In this document: positions 32,954 to 44,000 of the stretch, piece after piece
Position numbering within the stretch: position 1 is the first letter of the stretch
Layout of the letters: every line of letters starts with the position of its first letter
Virus record (IMG/VR): IMGVR_UViG_3300042402_003469
Span: 1 to 64,000 of that record
From: a virus
Length of the DNA: 64,000 bases
Strand: one strand, 5' to 3'
Position numbers and translations under genes: made by a program
Notes under the pieces: generated by a model
What the model saw: the letters and a program-made list of their open reading frames with translations, nothing else
The model's database searches: none
Told to the model about the DNA's origin: nothing

Positions 32954-35017
32954 ATGTTACAAACAGGTGGTAATAAAGATAACGAGGCGGAATTAGCCAA
33001 ATTAAAAGCGGCGAACGAAGAAGCGTCTAAAGTTAGTTTAAGTGTTATACCTGGACTTGATGCGGTCATTAATAAAATGACGGATGTTAATAAGAGTTTA
33101 GGTGGTTTTACTAAAGAAATTAAAGACTCAATTGAAACCGTTGAAACTACGGTAAATTCGGTATCTAGATTATTTGCGGGTAGTCAACAGATGGCTCAAA
33201 ATACAAGAGACCTTCTAAGAGATGCTACTCCGTCAGTTGCGGCGTTAGGTGGAAACATTGCTGATGTTGCTAAAATTCAAAAAGGTGTAATTGAAGGATT
33301 ACAAACTCAATCAAGTTTAAATACTGACTCATATAAAGAATTATACGCCGCGGGTTCATTGGTTGCGGGTGCAAGTGAAAATGCAGGTGCTAAAGCCGCT
33401 GCGATGATTCCTATGTTTGCAAATGCAGGTTATGGGATTAATAATATAGGTAAAGAAATGACGGGTATTCTTAATTCGGCGAAAGAATTAGGTGTTACTT
33501 CACAATCTGTATATAAACAATTAGAAGGACAGATGGGTAAGATGGCTTTGTACAACTTTGATGGAGGAGTACAAGGAATGGCTAAAATGGCCGCTCAAGC
33601 GTCTTTATTGAGAATTGATATGAGTCAAACTTTAGGTTTGGCCGATAAACTATTTGAACCTGATGCTGCGGTTCAAATGTCAGCCGCGTTCCAAAGATTA
33701 GGGGTTCAGGTATCTAGTTTACTTGACCCGTATAAATTAATGGATATGTCAAGAAATGACCCTGCAAAACTACAAGAAGAAGTTGGTAAGGCATTAAAAT
33801 CAATGACATATTTTGACGAACAAACTAAAAGTATTAGAATTTTACCTGGTGCCCAAGGACAATTAAGAGAAATTGCCAAAGAAATGGGTATGAGTGCCGA
33901 CCAAGTTGCGAAGTGGGCGATGAATGCTGGTGACCTCGATAGAAAAATGAGGGAAATTACATTTAATCCTGAATTCGCGGATGAGGATTCTAAGAAAATG
34001 ATTGCTGGTATGGCTCAACTTGGTGCGACTGGTGGTAAATTTGAAGGTCAATATGTTATCAAAACCGCTTCAGGAGACGAAAAATTAGTTTCCGAAGTTA
34101 AGTCTGAAGACTTAAAGGAAATCCAATCGATGAATGAAAAATTGGCTAGCCCTGCAAAAATGCAATTAGAAGCGAATGGTATTTTAAAAAATATTGAAAA
34201 CTTGATAGCCGCAAGACAAGGAGTTATAGGACGTGCGGTTGCAACACAACCTAGTTTTGTTAAAGATATTGAAAGTCTTGGTAAAATAGTTGCAACAGGT
34301 CAAGAAACTATTAATATGACTATGGGTTTACAACGAGATGCTAATGATAAAAATCAAATTCACGTAGAATCCATATCAAAAAATATTCAAAAGTTAACAG
34401 ACGTTCTTAGTAAATCATTTGATAAACTTAGTAAAGGTGATATTACAGGTGCTGGACAAGAAATGGCGTCTGGTGGTAAGGCGGCATACGAACAAATTAA
34501 AGGTGCCGTTGGTAATGTCCCACAAAACTTTTCAGAATCTCAGGAGATGTGGGGGGGTAATGTTGATGTTACGGCAATTAAAACACTTCTTAGTAGTAGT
34601 ATGTTATCAGAAATTCCAGATACTATTAAAGAACAAATTAATACTGCGTTAAATGGGTTGTCTGGAAGTCAAACGGTTAATAGTTCTAATGTACAAACCG
34701 CAGCACCAAACCCAACAATAACACCAAACCCAACAATAACACCGAGTCAGATAACTAATCCTACTATTAATAATGGTAATGCAACACCACCATTACCTGA
34801 GACAGGTAATGTTAAAGTTGACGGAACTATTAGTGTTAATGTTAACCCTATTGGTCTGGAAAGTTTTGTTATGGATATGTTGGCTAAATCAGATGTTTCA
34901 ACGGCAATTTACCAAGGAAATAGTCGAACAGAAAGAATGATGAATGACTTAAAAGGAAGTGGGGAAAACAAAGCTAAGGCAGGAAATTTATTTGGACCGA
35001 CATCTGCGTTCGCATAA
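32954..35017 (+). CDS. Tape measure / tail length determinator (gp29-like position)
   Basis: The 687-residue protein is largely alpha-helical and Ala/Gly/Met/Lys-rich. Long heptad-like stretches (VIPGLDAVINKMTDVNKSLG, SIETVETTVNSVSRLFAGSQ) and Ala-rich segments (ENAGAKAAAMIPMFANAGYG) are typical of tape measures. A Pro/Thr-rich linker near 575-610, with a perfect 18-base tandem duplication at about 34708-34743, leads to a short C-terminal domain (GNVKVDGTISVNVNPIGLES). It fixes tail length and travels with the DNA. It follows the chaperone pair and precedes the baseplate hub genes, as in other contractile tails. T4 gp29 is 590 residues; the family assignment rests on composition and context. 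Confidence 0.75.
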   Translation: MLQTGGNKDNEAELAKLKAANEEASKVSLSVIPGLDAVINKMTDVNKSLGGFTKEIKDSIETVETTVNSVSRLFAGSQQMAQNTRDLLRDATPSVAALGGNIADVAKIQKGVIEGLQTQSSLNTDSYKELYAAGSLVAGASENAGAKAAAMIPMFANAGYGINNIGKEMTGILNSAKELGVTSQSVYKQLEGQMGKMALYNFDGGVQGMAKMAAQASLLRIDMSQTLGLADKLFEPDAAVQMSAAFQRLGVQVSSLLDPYKLMDMSRNDPAKLQEEVGKALKSMTYFDEQTKSIRILPGAQGQLREIAKEMGMSADQVAKWAMNAGDLDRKMREITFNPEFADEDSKKMIAGMAQLGATGGKFEGQYVIKTASGDEKLVSEVKSEDLKEIQSMNEKLASPAKMQLEANGILKNIENLIAARQGVIGRAVATQPSFVKDIESLGKIVATGQETINMTMGLQRDANDKNQIHVESISKNIQKLTDVLSKSFDKLSKGDITGAGQEMASGGKAAYEQIKGAVGNVPQNFSESQEMWGGNVDVTAIKTLLSSSMLSEIPDTIKEQINTALNGLSGSQTVNSSNVQTAAPNPTITPNPTITPSQITNPTINNGNATPPLPETGNVKVDGTISVNVNPIGLESFVMDMLAKSDVSTAIYQGNSRTERMMNDLKGSGENKAKAGNLFGPTSAFA

Positions 35018-35053
35018 TATCATAGATACTTTAAAAAAAATAAAACTATTATC

Positions 35054-35060
35054 TATTTAT
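35054..35060 (+). promoter_or_regulatory. TATTTAT box before the giant baseplate gene
   Basis: The box ends 16 bases before the ATG at 35077. AAAAAGG sits directly against the start codon, too close for a normal Shine-Dalgarno sequence. Confidence 0.5.
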
Positions 35061-35076
35061 AGATAAAATAAAAAGG

Positions 35077-38000
35077 ATGCCAAGTACGTTAACATTTCCA
35101 TCTACTGAAGGGTTTAGAAATAAGTTATTAGCAAGAAACTTATCTGCATATACAGTGCCAGGTAGTTATGTTCCTCCTTCAGGAACAATAGTAAAAGAAA
35201 CCGTTCTTAGAGATGAGGGAGTGCTTAATCAGGATGACTCTTTAATTGAAAATCCACCTAAAAATTTAGGACCTACATTCCACGGGTTATATAATTTAAA
35301 TGAATATGGACCTGATAGCGGATTTGGAGACACTATAACTCAATCACAACCAATCGTATTATCAAATAATAATGGTGTTTATGATATAACAGACACTTCA
35401 TTACCTCAACAAAGTTTGGACGGTAATACTTGGCCTTCATATAATTCTAACGCAATTGCTGAGCAGGATATTACCTCAGTTAATAGATGGGCGTTCACGA
35501 CAATTCAATTGGCTCAAATTGGAAATCTACTTCTTACTCCAAAGTTTGAAGAATATGATGTTTTAAACGCTAGTTTACCTGAACAAAGTTTAAATGGTAA
35601 TACTTGGCCATCGTACAACTCAAACGCGATTTCTGAAGAAGATATTCCATCAGTAAACAAATATTCATTTGATTTTGTACAATTAGCATTAATTGGTAAT
35701 TTGTTATTAACACCAATCTATTCTAGATACGATATTAGTCAAGCATCACTACCCCAACAAAGTTTGGATGGGTTAGGGTGGCCGTCATATAACTCTAATG
35801 CAATTAATGAAAATACTATTTCATCAGTTAATAGATACGGTTTACCGTCAATATTATTATATCAAATTAACGATGTAATATTATCGCCAACATACGAACA
35901 ATATAATTTAAATTTAGCGAGCTTACCACAACAAAGTTTAAATGGTAATACTTGGCCATCATATAATTCTAATGCAATATCCGAAGAAGATATTCCTTCT
36001 GTTAATAGATGGAGTACACCTTATGTTAATTTATTTTCAATTGGTAGTGTCATTTTAGCACCTAAATTTGAAGAGTATGATATAAATAATGCCACACTAC
36101 CTGAACAGAGTTTAACAGGTGCAGGATGGCCGTCGTATAATCCAGCATTATCTCAACAGGAATTACCTACGGCTAATAAGTATTCTTGGGACAATGCAAA
36201 TATTGAATTATATTCGGTTGAAACTAAACAGTTAACACCAAGTTTTTCATCGTATTTCACTTTTGTTCCTTCATATTATACACCTTATCAAATACTATTA
36301 CAAGACGACCCGACAGGTTCTGACGGTAGTTTATCTCAGGACTCGTATATTGTACAACTTGGGGCAAAAACTCTTAGACAAGAGTTAAAAGAAAGAATTG
36401 ACAGACAATTAATAAAGAATACTGTTGGTAGAATTAATTTACCTAACGCGGCTAACGACCCATTAATGGCCGTTCAGATGTTACAAGGTAAAATACCTTT
36501 AGTTGAGAGAGATTGGGTTATTACTCGACCTGGTAATATTTTATTTAGAGCTGCGGATTTCGCAGCAAGACTTGGTGGTTTTTATTTTCCAGGTTCTGAA
36601 ATTCCTGGTGATTATTTTGAAACTGACCCTAAAAATTTAAACCTTGCGGGTCAAATAGGTAAAGCCCTTGGTATTAGTAGTAATAAAGGATTGATTGGTA
36701 GGTTAACTCATCAAAAGTCCGCGTCCCAATTATTTCTTAATAACACGGGTGGTGGACAAAAATCACAACTTTATTATACCTTAGGATTTAACAGATATGG
36801 ACCTGATTATGATAAAGGGATTATTGGTAATCTTATTGACGGTGCTAAAAACTTATTAAACAGTATTTTAGATAAACCAACTAAAGGTGGTTATTACGTT
36901 GGTAGTAAAGAAGTTGACCCTAGTTATGTTGATGGTCCTTCAGGTAAATTACCTTTAAATATGTTTGGAGAAGAAGTTCAAACATCTGTTTACGGACCTA
37001 ATGTTTTAGCTGACTTATACGAGCCAGGTTTAGATGGTATTAAATTTGGTTTTGCGGGGGATTCTTTCTATGGAAATGGAGGACTTGCAGGAGGATTAAC
37101 TTGGTCAACGGCGAATTCCAATTCAAAGATTGGGTATAAAGTTGGTAAAAATGGTAACCCAGTTAGTATTGATTCCGAATATAACCAAACTAAATCTTAT
37201 TTAAGTATTGATTTAAGTACTACTGATAAAAATTTCAGAGAAGGTTCTATTCTATGGCATACTCAAAAATTAGTTGAGGCTGGTGAAGGGGATACTGCTC
37301 ACGTAGGTAACGCCATTAATCAAATCAGTAAAGTCTTTAATGATGGATATAAAGAAATTACTAAAGGTTCTAAAGTGATGAGTTATGTTGATGAAGGTGG
37401 AGTTGTAGTTGGTAAAGAATATTGTAGAGTTTTTACTAAAGATACTCCATATTTTACATATGCAGATTTACAAAAGAGAGATGGTAATCATAGAGGATAT
37501 TCGTATTCTGTTTTAGATAAAACATATAATCTTAATATTGCACCTTTAAAAGGTACATCAACCTCAAGTTCTACAAATATTAAAGATGGTAGAGTAAAAA
37601 AATATATGTTCTCACTTGAAAATTTAGCTTGGAGAACATCAAACAGACCTGGTTTAACATATCTTGATTTACCTGAGTGTGAGAGAGGTCCTAACGGAGG
37701 TAGAGTTATGTGGTTTCCACCATACGATATTAGTTTTAATGAAAACGTAACACCAAGTTTTCAGGGACAAGATTTCTTAGGTAGACCTGAACCCGTATAT
37801 ACATATAAAAGTACTCAAAGAACGGGTACTTTAAATTGGAAAATTATTGTTGACCACCCGTCAATTTTAAATACGATTGTTGAAAAAGAATTAAAGGGTA
37901 AAAATAAAGATTTAATTAACGGTGTTGTTGATGCGTTTTTTGCGGGATGTAAGAAATATGATATCTATGAGTTAGCCAGAAAATATAATACAATACCAAT

Positions 38001-40737
38001 TAGTGAGTTGTTCTATATGCAACAAATCATTACTAATCCAAATGTAAGACCTGAAGATGTTGAGAGTTTTGAACTACCAACGGTTGAAGAACAAGTAAAA
38101 CCACCAACAACAATCCCAACAAATATTGATTTAAGTAAATGGGTTGGTTTAGGGTTTTATTTTGATAATGATTATCCTAATCCAAAAACTACTCAAACTA
38201 CAACTACAGATAGTTTTGCGAGTTTATATACTAACTACACTGCTAAACAAGCGACATATCAGACTAATGCGACTGCCGCAAACAAACCTTTAGTAGATAA
38301 CTTCTTTAAAGATGTTGTTATTTTCAACTATTCTGAAACTGAGAAATTCTTAAATGATTTAGTTTCTACGTTTGAAAATAATAAAACACCTGATGGAACA
38401 AAAACCTCAGCTAAGGTTGAGTTAGTTTTAGATGGTAGTGCTTCGGCCCCTAACACCGCAGCGTATAATAAAAATTTATCACAACGAAGAATTTCTTCGG
38501 TTCAAAATTATTTAAAAACTTGGAATAGTGGTAAATTAAAAAAATACGTTGACGACAAAGTTTTAACGGTTAAGGATGGTGCGGCATTAGGTGAATCTCC
38601 TACTAACGTTTCACCTAAATCTAAAGGTGGTGGAACATTAGGTCCTTTTAACTGTTCTGATGGTGACCCATCAGCGAATAAAAATACTGAAATTTACACA
38701 CCTAATGCTATGGCTTGTAGAAGAGTTAGTATTAGAAGTATAAACTCTAATGTGGAGCCAACCCCTACAATATCGAAAGAAGGTAGCACTCAAGGGGGTA
38801 ATGGTGGTAGTATTAAACTTGGTTATAAACCAGCGACACCCGTACCTCCAACAATCACCACAACCCAAAAACTTAAGGATGGTATTAGTAAAAAAATACT
38901 TAGAAGATTGTTATCTGAATGTGACTATTTTACATTGATAGAAGAACAGAATCCTATGTTTTATGATACTATTAAAGAAAAGGTAAAATATTTTGACCCT
39001 GCGTTTCACTCTATGACACCTGAAGGTCTTAACTCTAGATTAACTTTCTTACATCAATGTACAAGACCTGGTGATACTATTCCTGTAATTGGTAATGATG
39101 GTAAACCTAAATATAATAGTTCAGTTAACACTAGTTTCGGTGCACCTCCTGTTTTAGTATTAAGAATAGGGGATTTTTATAATACAAAAATTATCCCTAC
39201 ATCGTTACAGATAAGTTACGACCCGTTAGTTTTTGATATTAATCCTGAAGGTATTGGAGTTCAACCTATGATTGCTAAGATATCGTTAGGGTTTAACTTT
39301 GTTGGTGGTTCAGGATTGAAAGAGCCGATTGATAAATTACAAAACGCACTATCATTCAACTATTATGCGAATACTGAGATGTATGATGAAAGAGCTGATT
39401 GGACCGACGATTCATTTAAAAAGATTGATAATGATTTACTTAGGGCTTTATTAGATAAGACACCTGTAGTTGGTGTAAATGATGCTAATAACGCATTGTC
39501 TAATGAGGGGGGTACTACTATTGGGGTCATCCAAGAAAAAGTGGAATCTGATTTAGGAACTAGCGGTACCATTACTTATCAAAAAATAATGGACGAGTCA
39601 TTATTAAAGGGAGGTCAATCTTACATTGATACTACTTTAAATAAAATCGAACAAATAACTAAAGATTATAACTTCCAAATTTATACTGCGTATTCTCAGG
39701 GTAGAAAATATGTTAAAGGTAATACTAAAGAATTTACAACACCTAAAGAATTGAAAATTTACGGTAAAACAGATACTATCGAAAGTAATATTAGTAAATT
39801 ATATGAAATGGTAATCGCCGATATCGATAAGGTTAATAGTAAAAATGATGATGGACTTAAATACATTACTAATCTATATCAAAACGATTTTCAAAATTCT
39901 GTAATTAAGAAAGTTAAAGAAAATTTGAAAAACGCGGTAAATAAAACCAAATCAAATGTGTTAACCGCTCTAACATCAGCGGATAATGAAATGACCAAAG
40001 CTCAATTAGAGTTGATTAGAACGTTGGCTAAGTTAGATATTGTTGATACGAAGTGTGATGGTTATATTAAAACCGACCAAACGGCTAAAATTTATAATAT
40101 AACTGCAACTACTGAAGTCCAATCTGGTTCAACATTTGCAAATACTTATGATGAATTAGTTGGGGACTACAGTTCTGCAATAGATTCACTATATTCTTTT
40201 TATACCGATATGACGAGTTATAAATCAACAGGAAATACCCCTAAAACATACTCTTTAGTTGATTTGGAATATAAACCTGATAATTTAAAAACATATAAAG
40301 ATGGTGGTTTAGGTACCGACCCTAAAAATGGTGATGAAGAAAGAAGATTTTATGCTTTGATGAGTAAAACAATTTTAGATGGTAATTTATTTGAATCTTT
40401 TATTAAAGATGTTGTACCAACTGACATTGCAAATTCAAAGTCAGCAGGTCCTACATTAATTGATTATACTAAAACATATTTTACGAATATTAAATCAAGT
40501 TATAAAGAAGAATATGATGCGGAACAATTAATCGTTAAGACATTTAAAGAAACCGAAAATTACAAAGACAAATATTCTAAATGGACACCATATCCGTCAG
40601 GTAAGATTAGAAAGTTTGACTTCAATGGGTATGTCGAAGGTACTGGTGAACAAACAACCAGAGTACAAAATTTATATAAAAATGGTAACTCGAATGAAGA
40701 TACCGCAACATTTAACGGAAAAAATAAACTAAACTAA
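35077..40737 (+). CDS. Giant baseplate/tube-cap protein with five-fold repeats and OmpA-like domain
   Basis: This 1886-residue protein has four visible parts. Residues about 100-375 are five repeats of about 55-60 residues with the core SLPQQSLxGNTWPSYNSNAI. A central beta domain (about 841-930) has KKYMFSLENLAWRTSNRPG, GRVMWFPPYDISFNE and GTLNWKIIVDHPS. Residues about 1075-1225 resemble an OmpA/MotB peptidoglycan-binding domain: VELVLDGSASAP then NKNLSQRRISSVQNYL. Residues about 1360-1440 (IPTSLQISYDPLVFDINPEG, LSFNYYANTEMYDERAD) look like gp48/gp54-type tube-cap or baseplate proteins. The last 400 residues are helical. It likely caps or initiates the tube in the baseplate and may grip peptidoglycan. 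It overlaps the gp53-like gene by one base. Confidence 0.75.
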   Translation: MPSTLTFPSTEGFRNKLLARNLSAYTVPGSYVPPSGTIVKETVLRDEGVLNQDDSLIENPPKNLGPTFHGLYNLNEYGPDSGFGDTITQSQPIVLSNNNGVYDITDTSLPQQSLDGNTWPSYNSNAIAEQDITSVNRWAFTTIQLAQIGNLLLTPKFEEYDVLNASLPEQSLNGNTWPSYNSNAISEEDIPSVNKYSFDFVQLALIGNLLLTPIYSRYDISQASLPQQSLDGLGWPSYNSNAINENTISSVNRYGLPSILLYQINDVILSPTYEQYNLNLASLPQQSLNGNTWPSYNSNAISEEDIPSVNRWSTPYVNLFSIGSVILAPKFEEYDINNATLPEQSLTGAGWPSYNPALSQQELPTANKYSWDNANIELYSVETKQLTPSFSSYFTFVPSYYTPYQILLQDDPTGSDGSLSQDSYIVQLGAKTLRQELKERIDRQLIKNTVGRINLPNAANDPLMAVQMLQGKIPLVERDWVITRPGNILFRAADFAARLGGFYFPGSEIPGDYFETDPKNLNLAGQIGKALGISSNKGLIGRLTHQKSASQLFLNNTGGGQKSQLYYTLGFNRYGPDYDKGIIGNLIDGAKNLLNSILDKPTKGGYYVGSKEVDPSYVDGPSGKLPLNMFGEEVQTSVYGPNVLADLYEPGLDGIKFGFAGDSFYGNGGLAGGLTWSTANSNSKIGYKVGKNGNPVSIDSEYNQTKSYLSIDLSTTDKNFREGSILWHTQKLVEAGEGDTAHVGNAINQISKVFNDGYKEITKGSKVMSYVDEGGVVVGKEYCRVFTKDTPYFTYADLQKRDGNHRGYSYSVLDKTYNLNIAPLKGTSTSSSTNIKDGRVKKYMFSLENLAWRTSNRPGLTYLDLPECERGPNGGRVMWFPPYDISFNENVTPSFQGQDFLGRPEPVYTYKSTQRTGTLNWKIIVDHPSILNTIVEKELKGKNKDLINGVVDAFFAGCKKYDIYELARKYNTIPISELFYMQQIITNPNVRPEDVESFELPTVEEQVKPPTTIPTNIDLSKWVGLGFYFDNDYPNPKTTQTTTTDSFASLYTNYTAKQATYQTNATAANKPLVDNFFKDVVIFNYSETEKFLNDLVSTFENNKTPDGTKTSAKVELVLDGSASAPNTAAYNKNLSQRRISSVQNYLKTWNSGKLKKYVDDKVLTVKDGAALGESPTNVSPKSKGGGTLGPFNCSDGDPSANKNTEIYTPNAMACRRVSIRSINSNVEPTPTISKEGSTQGGNGGSIKLGYKPATPVPPTITTTQKLKDGISKKILRRLLSECDYFTLIEEQNPMFYDTIKEKVKYFDPAFHSMTPEGLNSRLTFLHQCTRPGDTIPVIGNDGKPKYNSSVNTSFGAPPVLVLRIGDFYNTKIIPTSLQISYDPLVFDINPEGIGVQPMIAKISLGFNFVGGSGLKEPIDKLQNALSFNYYANTEMYDERADWTDDSFKKIDNDLLRALLDKTPVVGVNDANNALSNEGGTTIGVIQEKVESDLGTSGTITYQKIMDESLLKGGQSYIDTTLNKIEQITKDYNFQIYTAYSQGRKYVKGNTKEFTTPKELKIYGKTDTIESNISKLYEMVIADIDKVNSKNDDGLKYITNLYQNDFQNSVIKKVKENLKNAVNKTKSNVLTALTSADNEMTKAQLELIRTLAKLDIVDTKCDGYIKTDQTAKIYNITATTEVQSGSTFANTYDELVGDYSSAIDSLYSFYTDMTSYKSTGNTPKTYSLVDLEYKPDNLKTYKDGGLGTDPKNGDEERRFYALMSKTILDGNLFESFIKDVVPTDIANSKSAGPTLIDYTKTYFTNIKSSYKEEYDAEQLIVKTFKETENYKDKYSKWTPYPSGKIRKFDFNGYVEGTGEQTTRVQNLYKNGNSNEDTATFNGKNKLN
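35376..36195 (+). repeat. Five diverged direct repeats of about 165-180 bases
   Basis: Each unit carries a conserved core equivalent to CAACAAAGTTTGGACGGTAA followed by ACTTGGCC(T/A)TC(A/G)TATAA. Copies have diverged at synonymous sites, so the duplications are old but the protein core is kept. Confidence 0.85.
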
Positions 40738-41060
40738 TGTCAGACTTATATTTTAACAGATATTATAACTTTCTAATTAATGGAAACCAAACTGTGGTAC
40801 CGTTTGTGAAAATACCCGTAAAGTCTTCGGATAAGAAATATTTTTATAAAACGGGTATTAGCCGTTTAGATAAGATAAGTCAAGAATTTTATGGTACTCC
40901 TTTTTTTGGATGGGTTATACTTGCGGCGAATCCGCTATACGGGGGATTAGAATGGAACATACCTGACAATGCTCTATTGACAATTCCATTTCCTTTAGTA
41001 GCTTCTGTACAAGATTATGAATCTGAACTAAACACTTACTTCTTCTATTATGGTAGATAA
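40737..41060 (+). CDS. gp53: Baseplate wedge protein, gp53-like (LysM-like)
   Basis: The 107-residue protein has the gp53/LysM-like pattern: YFNRYYNFLINGNQTVVPFV at the N-terminus, then GISRLDKISQEFYGTPFFGW and a final IPDNALLTIPFPL. In T4 gp53 clamps neighbouring wedges together. It is shorter than T4 gp53 (196), lacking an extra N-terminal part. The ATG overlaps the previous stop (TAATG) and its own end overlaps the next gene by 11 bases. That indicates tight coupling in a hub/wedge operon. Confidence 0.8.
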   Translation: MSDLYFNRYYNFLINGNQTVVPFVKIPVKSSDKKYFYKTGISRLDKISQEFYGTPFFGWVILAANPLYGGLEWNIPDNALLTIPFPLVASVQDYESELNTYFFYYGR

Positions 41061-44000
41061 CAATGAAAATGTATTAGTTGAATTCGATTATCAAAACATT
41101 GTTTTAGTTGACCCAAATAAAATAATAGATAGTGAAGGAAACGTTAAAGAAAGATTATTAAAGCACGAGAACTTAGTTTATTATGCGAACTTGGAATGTA
41201 ATTTATTCCCAAGGACAAGACTTTCAGTTGGTAATAATGGGTATTATGAAAATAAAACCGTATCGATTGCTGCAATTAATTTTTTAAAGCCAGGTAATAA
41301 AACCTTTTTAGATAATGGTTATTTAGATGAAATAACAGGATTCAATAGTGTCCAAGGTAAAGGGGCTAATCAAATCATTGAAACTAATAATCAAATTGTT
41401 AAGTCTGACAAATCTACAGAATCATATCAAACACAATCAATATCAAATAACATTGATAATAATTTATTATTAATTAGTGACATTTCAATTAATACCCCTT
41501 TAAATTTAACACCGACAGTTACAATTAAAATGGAGGATATTAGAGGTAGAGCGTTATTTGAACAAGGAGAAAATTCACCATATTCTGTATTTTTTAATTA
41601 CCCATATCCATTATTTTATTTAACGGTTAAAGGTTATTTAGGTAAGGCGGTAAAATATCAGTTAGCATTAAAAACATTTAATGCGAGATTTGACACCGCT
41701 AGTGGTAATTTTAAAATTGAGTGTGTCTTTATGGCGTATAAGTATAATGTTCTAACTAATGTGAGTATGGAACAAGTTAAAGCGATTCCTTATATGTATA
41801 GAACCAAATATACTTTAAGTCCTGTTGGAGACGCGTCATCACAATCAGCCCAAAATCAAGTTGGTAATACTACTAAAGATGTTGCAATGAAATCAACATC
41901 TAGAGGATATGAGAAAATGAAAGAAGTGTACTCAGAGTATAAAAGTAAGGGATTAATTCCTGAAGATTTTCCTGAGATGACTTTACAAGAATTAGTTGTA
42001 AAACTTGAAGTGCTTGAAAAGACTATAACGGATAGTTTAAGTAAAGCGGATATGGCTCCAATAACTGACGGTGAAAACTATCAAAATAATTTAACTGAAT
42101 ATGAAAAAGAAGTTTATTTTGCTAGAGGTAATTCTTGGTTTTATAAGTATATGAACACTACTGAGTTTTTTATTGACAAAGCTACAGGTTTAAAAATGTA
42201 CACATTCAATAAAGAAACCATTGAAGGTAAGAAAAAATTAACTGCAATTACTGATTTATCAAAAGGTTTAATCCCTAAATGGAATAAAGTTTTAGCGGAT
42301 AATAAAACTTTCGGTAATGGTGGGAAATATAAAGTTGGTGGTGAAGAATTTAATTCGGAGATTCAAAATAAGATTAATTTTTTAATGTTCACTATTAATT
42401 CTTCTCCTGACCAAATCAATTGGGACGAAACCTATAGACAAAGAACGGGTAAAGAAGCTAATGAGGTTGGTGTTACAGAATTAAAAACAAAATCATATCA
42501 AAATGTTTTACGTTCAGCAACTGTTGATGGTGAAGATGTTACATTTAATTGGTATGTTTTTGAGGGACCTGGACGATTTGTTGACAGTATGCAAATTATG
42601 CACAATAAGGCGACATCTAAATTAGACGAAATCCAAGAGAAATTCTCTAAACTATTGTCTACAAGATTATCAGACCCTAAAAGTGGTTTAGGATTTAAAC
42701 CTACATTGAAAAATGTTATCGCGGTTTTATTGGCGGGTAGTGAGGCGTTTTTACGAATAATGTGTGATGTTCACCAAAACGCTTGGAACCAAAGAAAAAA
42801 CAAATATAGAGTTGGTGCGGTTTTAAGTAATGATAAATCCGCAACTTCAGTTGATGCTAAACAATCTGTGGCAACTACTGATGGTAATTTAATTCCTGTG
42901 TATCCTTGGCCTCAATATTTTATTGAAACTAATAATGATAAAGGTGAGAAGTTTGAAATTGCTTACCCTGGTGACCCTAAAGTTATTTCTAAAACTAAAG
43001 GGTATCTATATGATGTGTGGCCTGAAGTTGAATTTGTAGAAGAATTTATTAAGGGTAAAACAGTCACCATAGTTCCTAGTGCGGATACTCAATCAAGTAC
43101 TTCGGCGTCCAACCTTGTTAATAGAGTATCATTAAATGCTATAGATTTCCCAACAACAAATACATTCTTTTCGAACAAACAAGAGTCTAAATTTATGTAT
43201 GAAATTTGGGAAAGAATCTTTTTACCTGCGAATTATCAAAGGTTTATGAGACCTAATGCTGAAAATGAAATTCTTGATGTTATTGCCGAATCGGAGTTCA
43301 TCAATATCAGTAAATCGTTATTACAAGATGCTCCATTCTTAATTGAGAAACTAAAAAGATATGGTTTTAATTCAAGTAATTACGTACCATTCTTGGCGAG
43401 TATATCGAATGACGGTCTTGGAGAAAGTTGGCAAAAATTTATTAGAGATGAATTTGTAACGACATATATTCAACAGGAGGTTGAAAGCCAATTTGTTATT
43501 TTAGATAATACGGTTATTAGTTCAGGATATCAAAATGTTGACCCACAACCCACTAACATTGATAAGTTTAAAAGTTATTTAAAAAGTAATGTGACTAATA
43601 GTACTAATTTTTTAGACACATTACCTTATAATATGGAAGGGTGGTACTCTCAAAATTTGGCAAATGGTAAAACTTCGGGTTCTATTAGAGACATATATAA
43701 TACTAGTAAGGTTTATGTGTTGAATGAAGATAAAAAAATGGTTGCAAATTTTGATAGTAATACGACCACTAGTGATAATAGACCTGTTAGTAGTTTTAAT
43801 TATTTAAAACCTAACATTCCTACACAGGACGGATTGGGATTACAAAGCTTTTATTCCCAAAGAGCTGGTGACGACTTCGCGAACACACAACAAGTAACTG
43901 AAGGGCAAGTTAATTATATTAATTATAGTGGTAATGTTTCTGCACAACAAACAACTTCAATGATGAACACACCTATGTTTGTAAACTCGGTTTTACAAGG

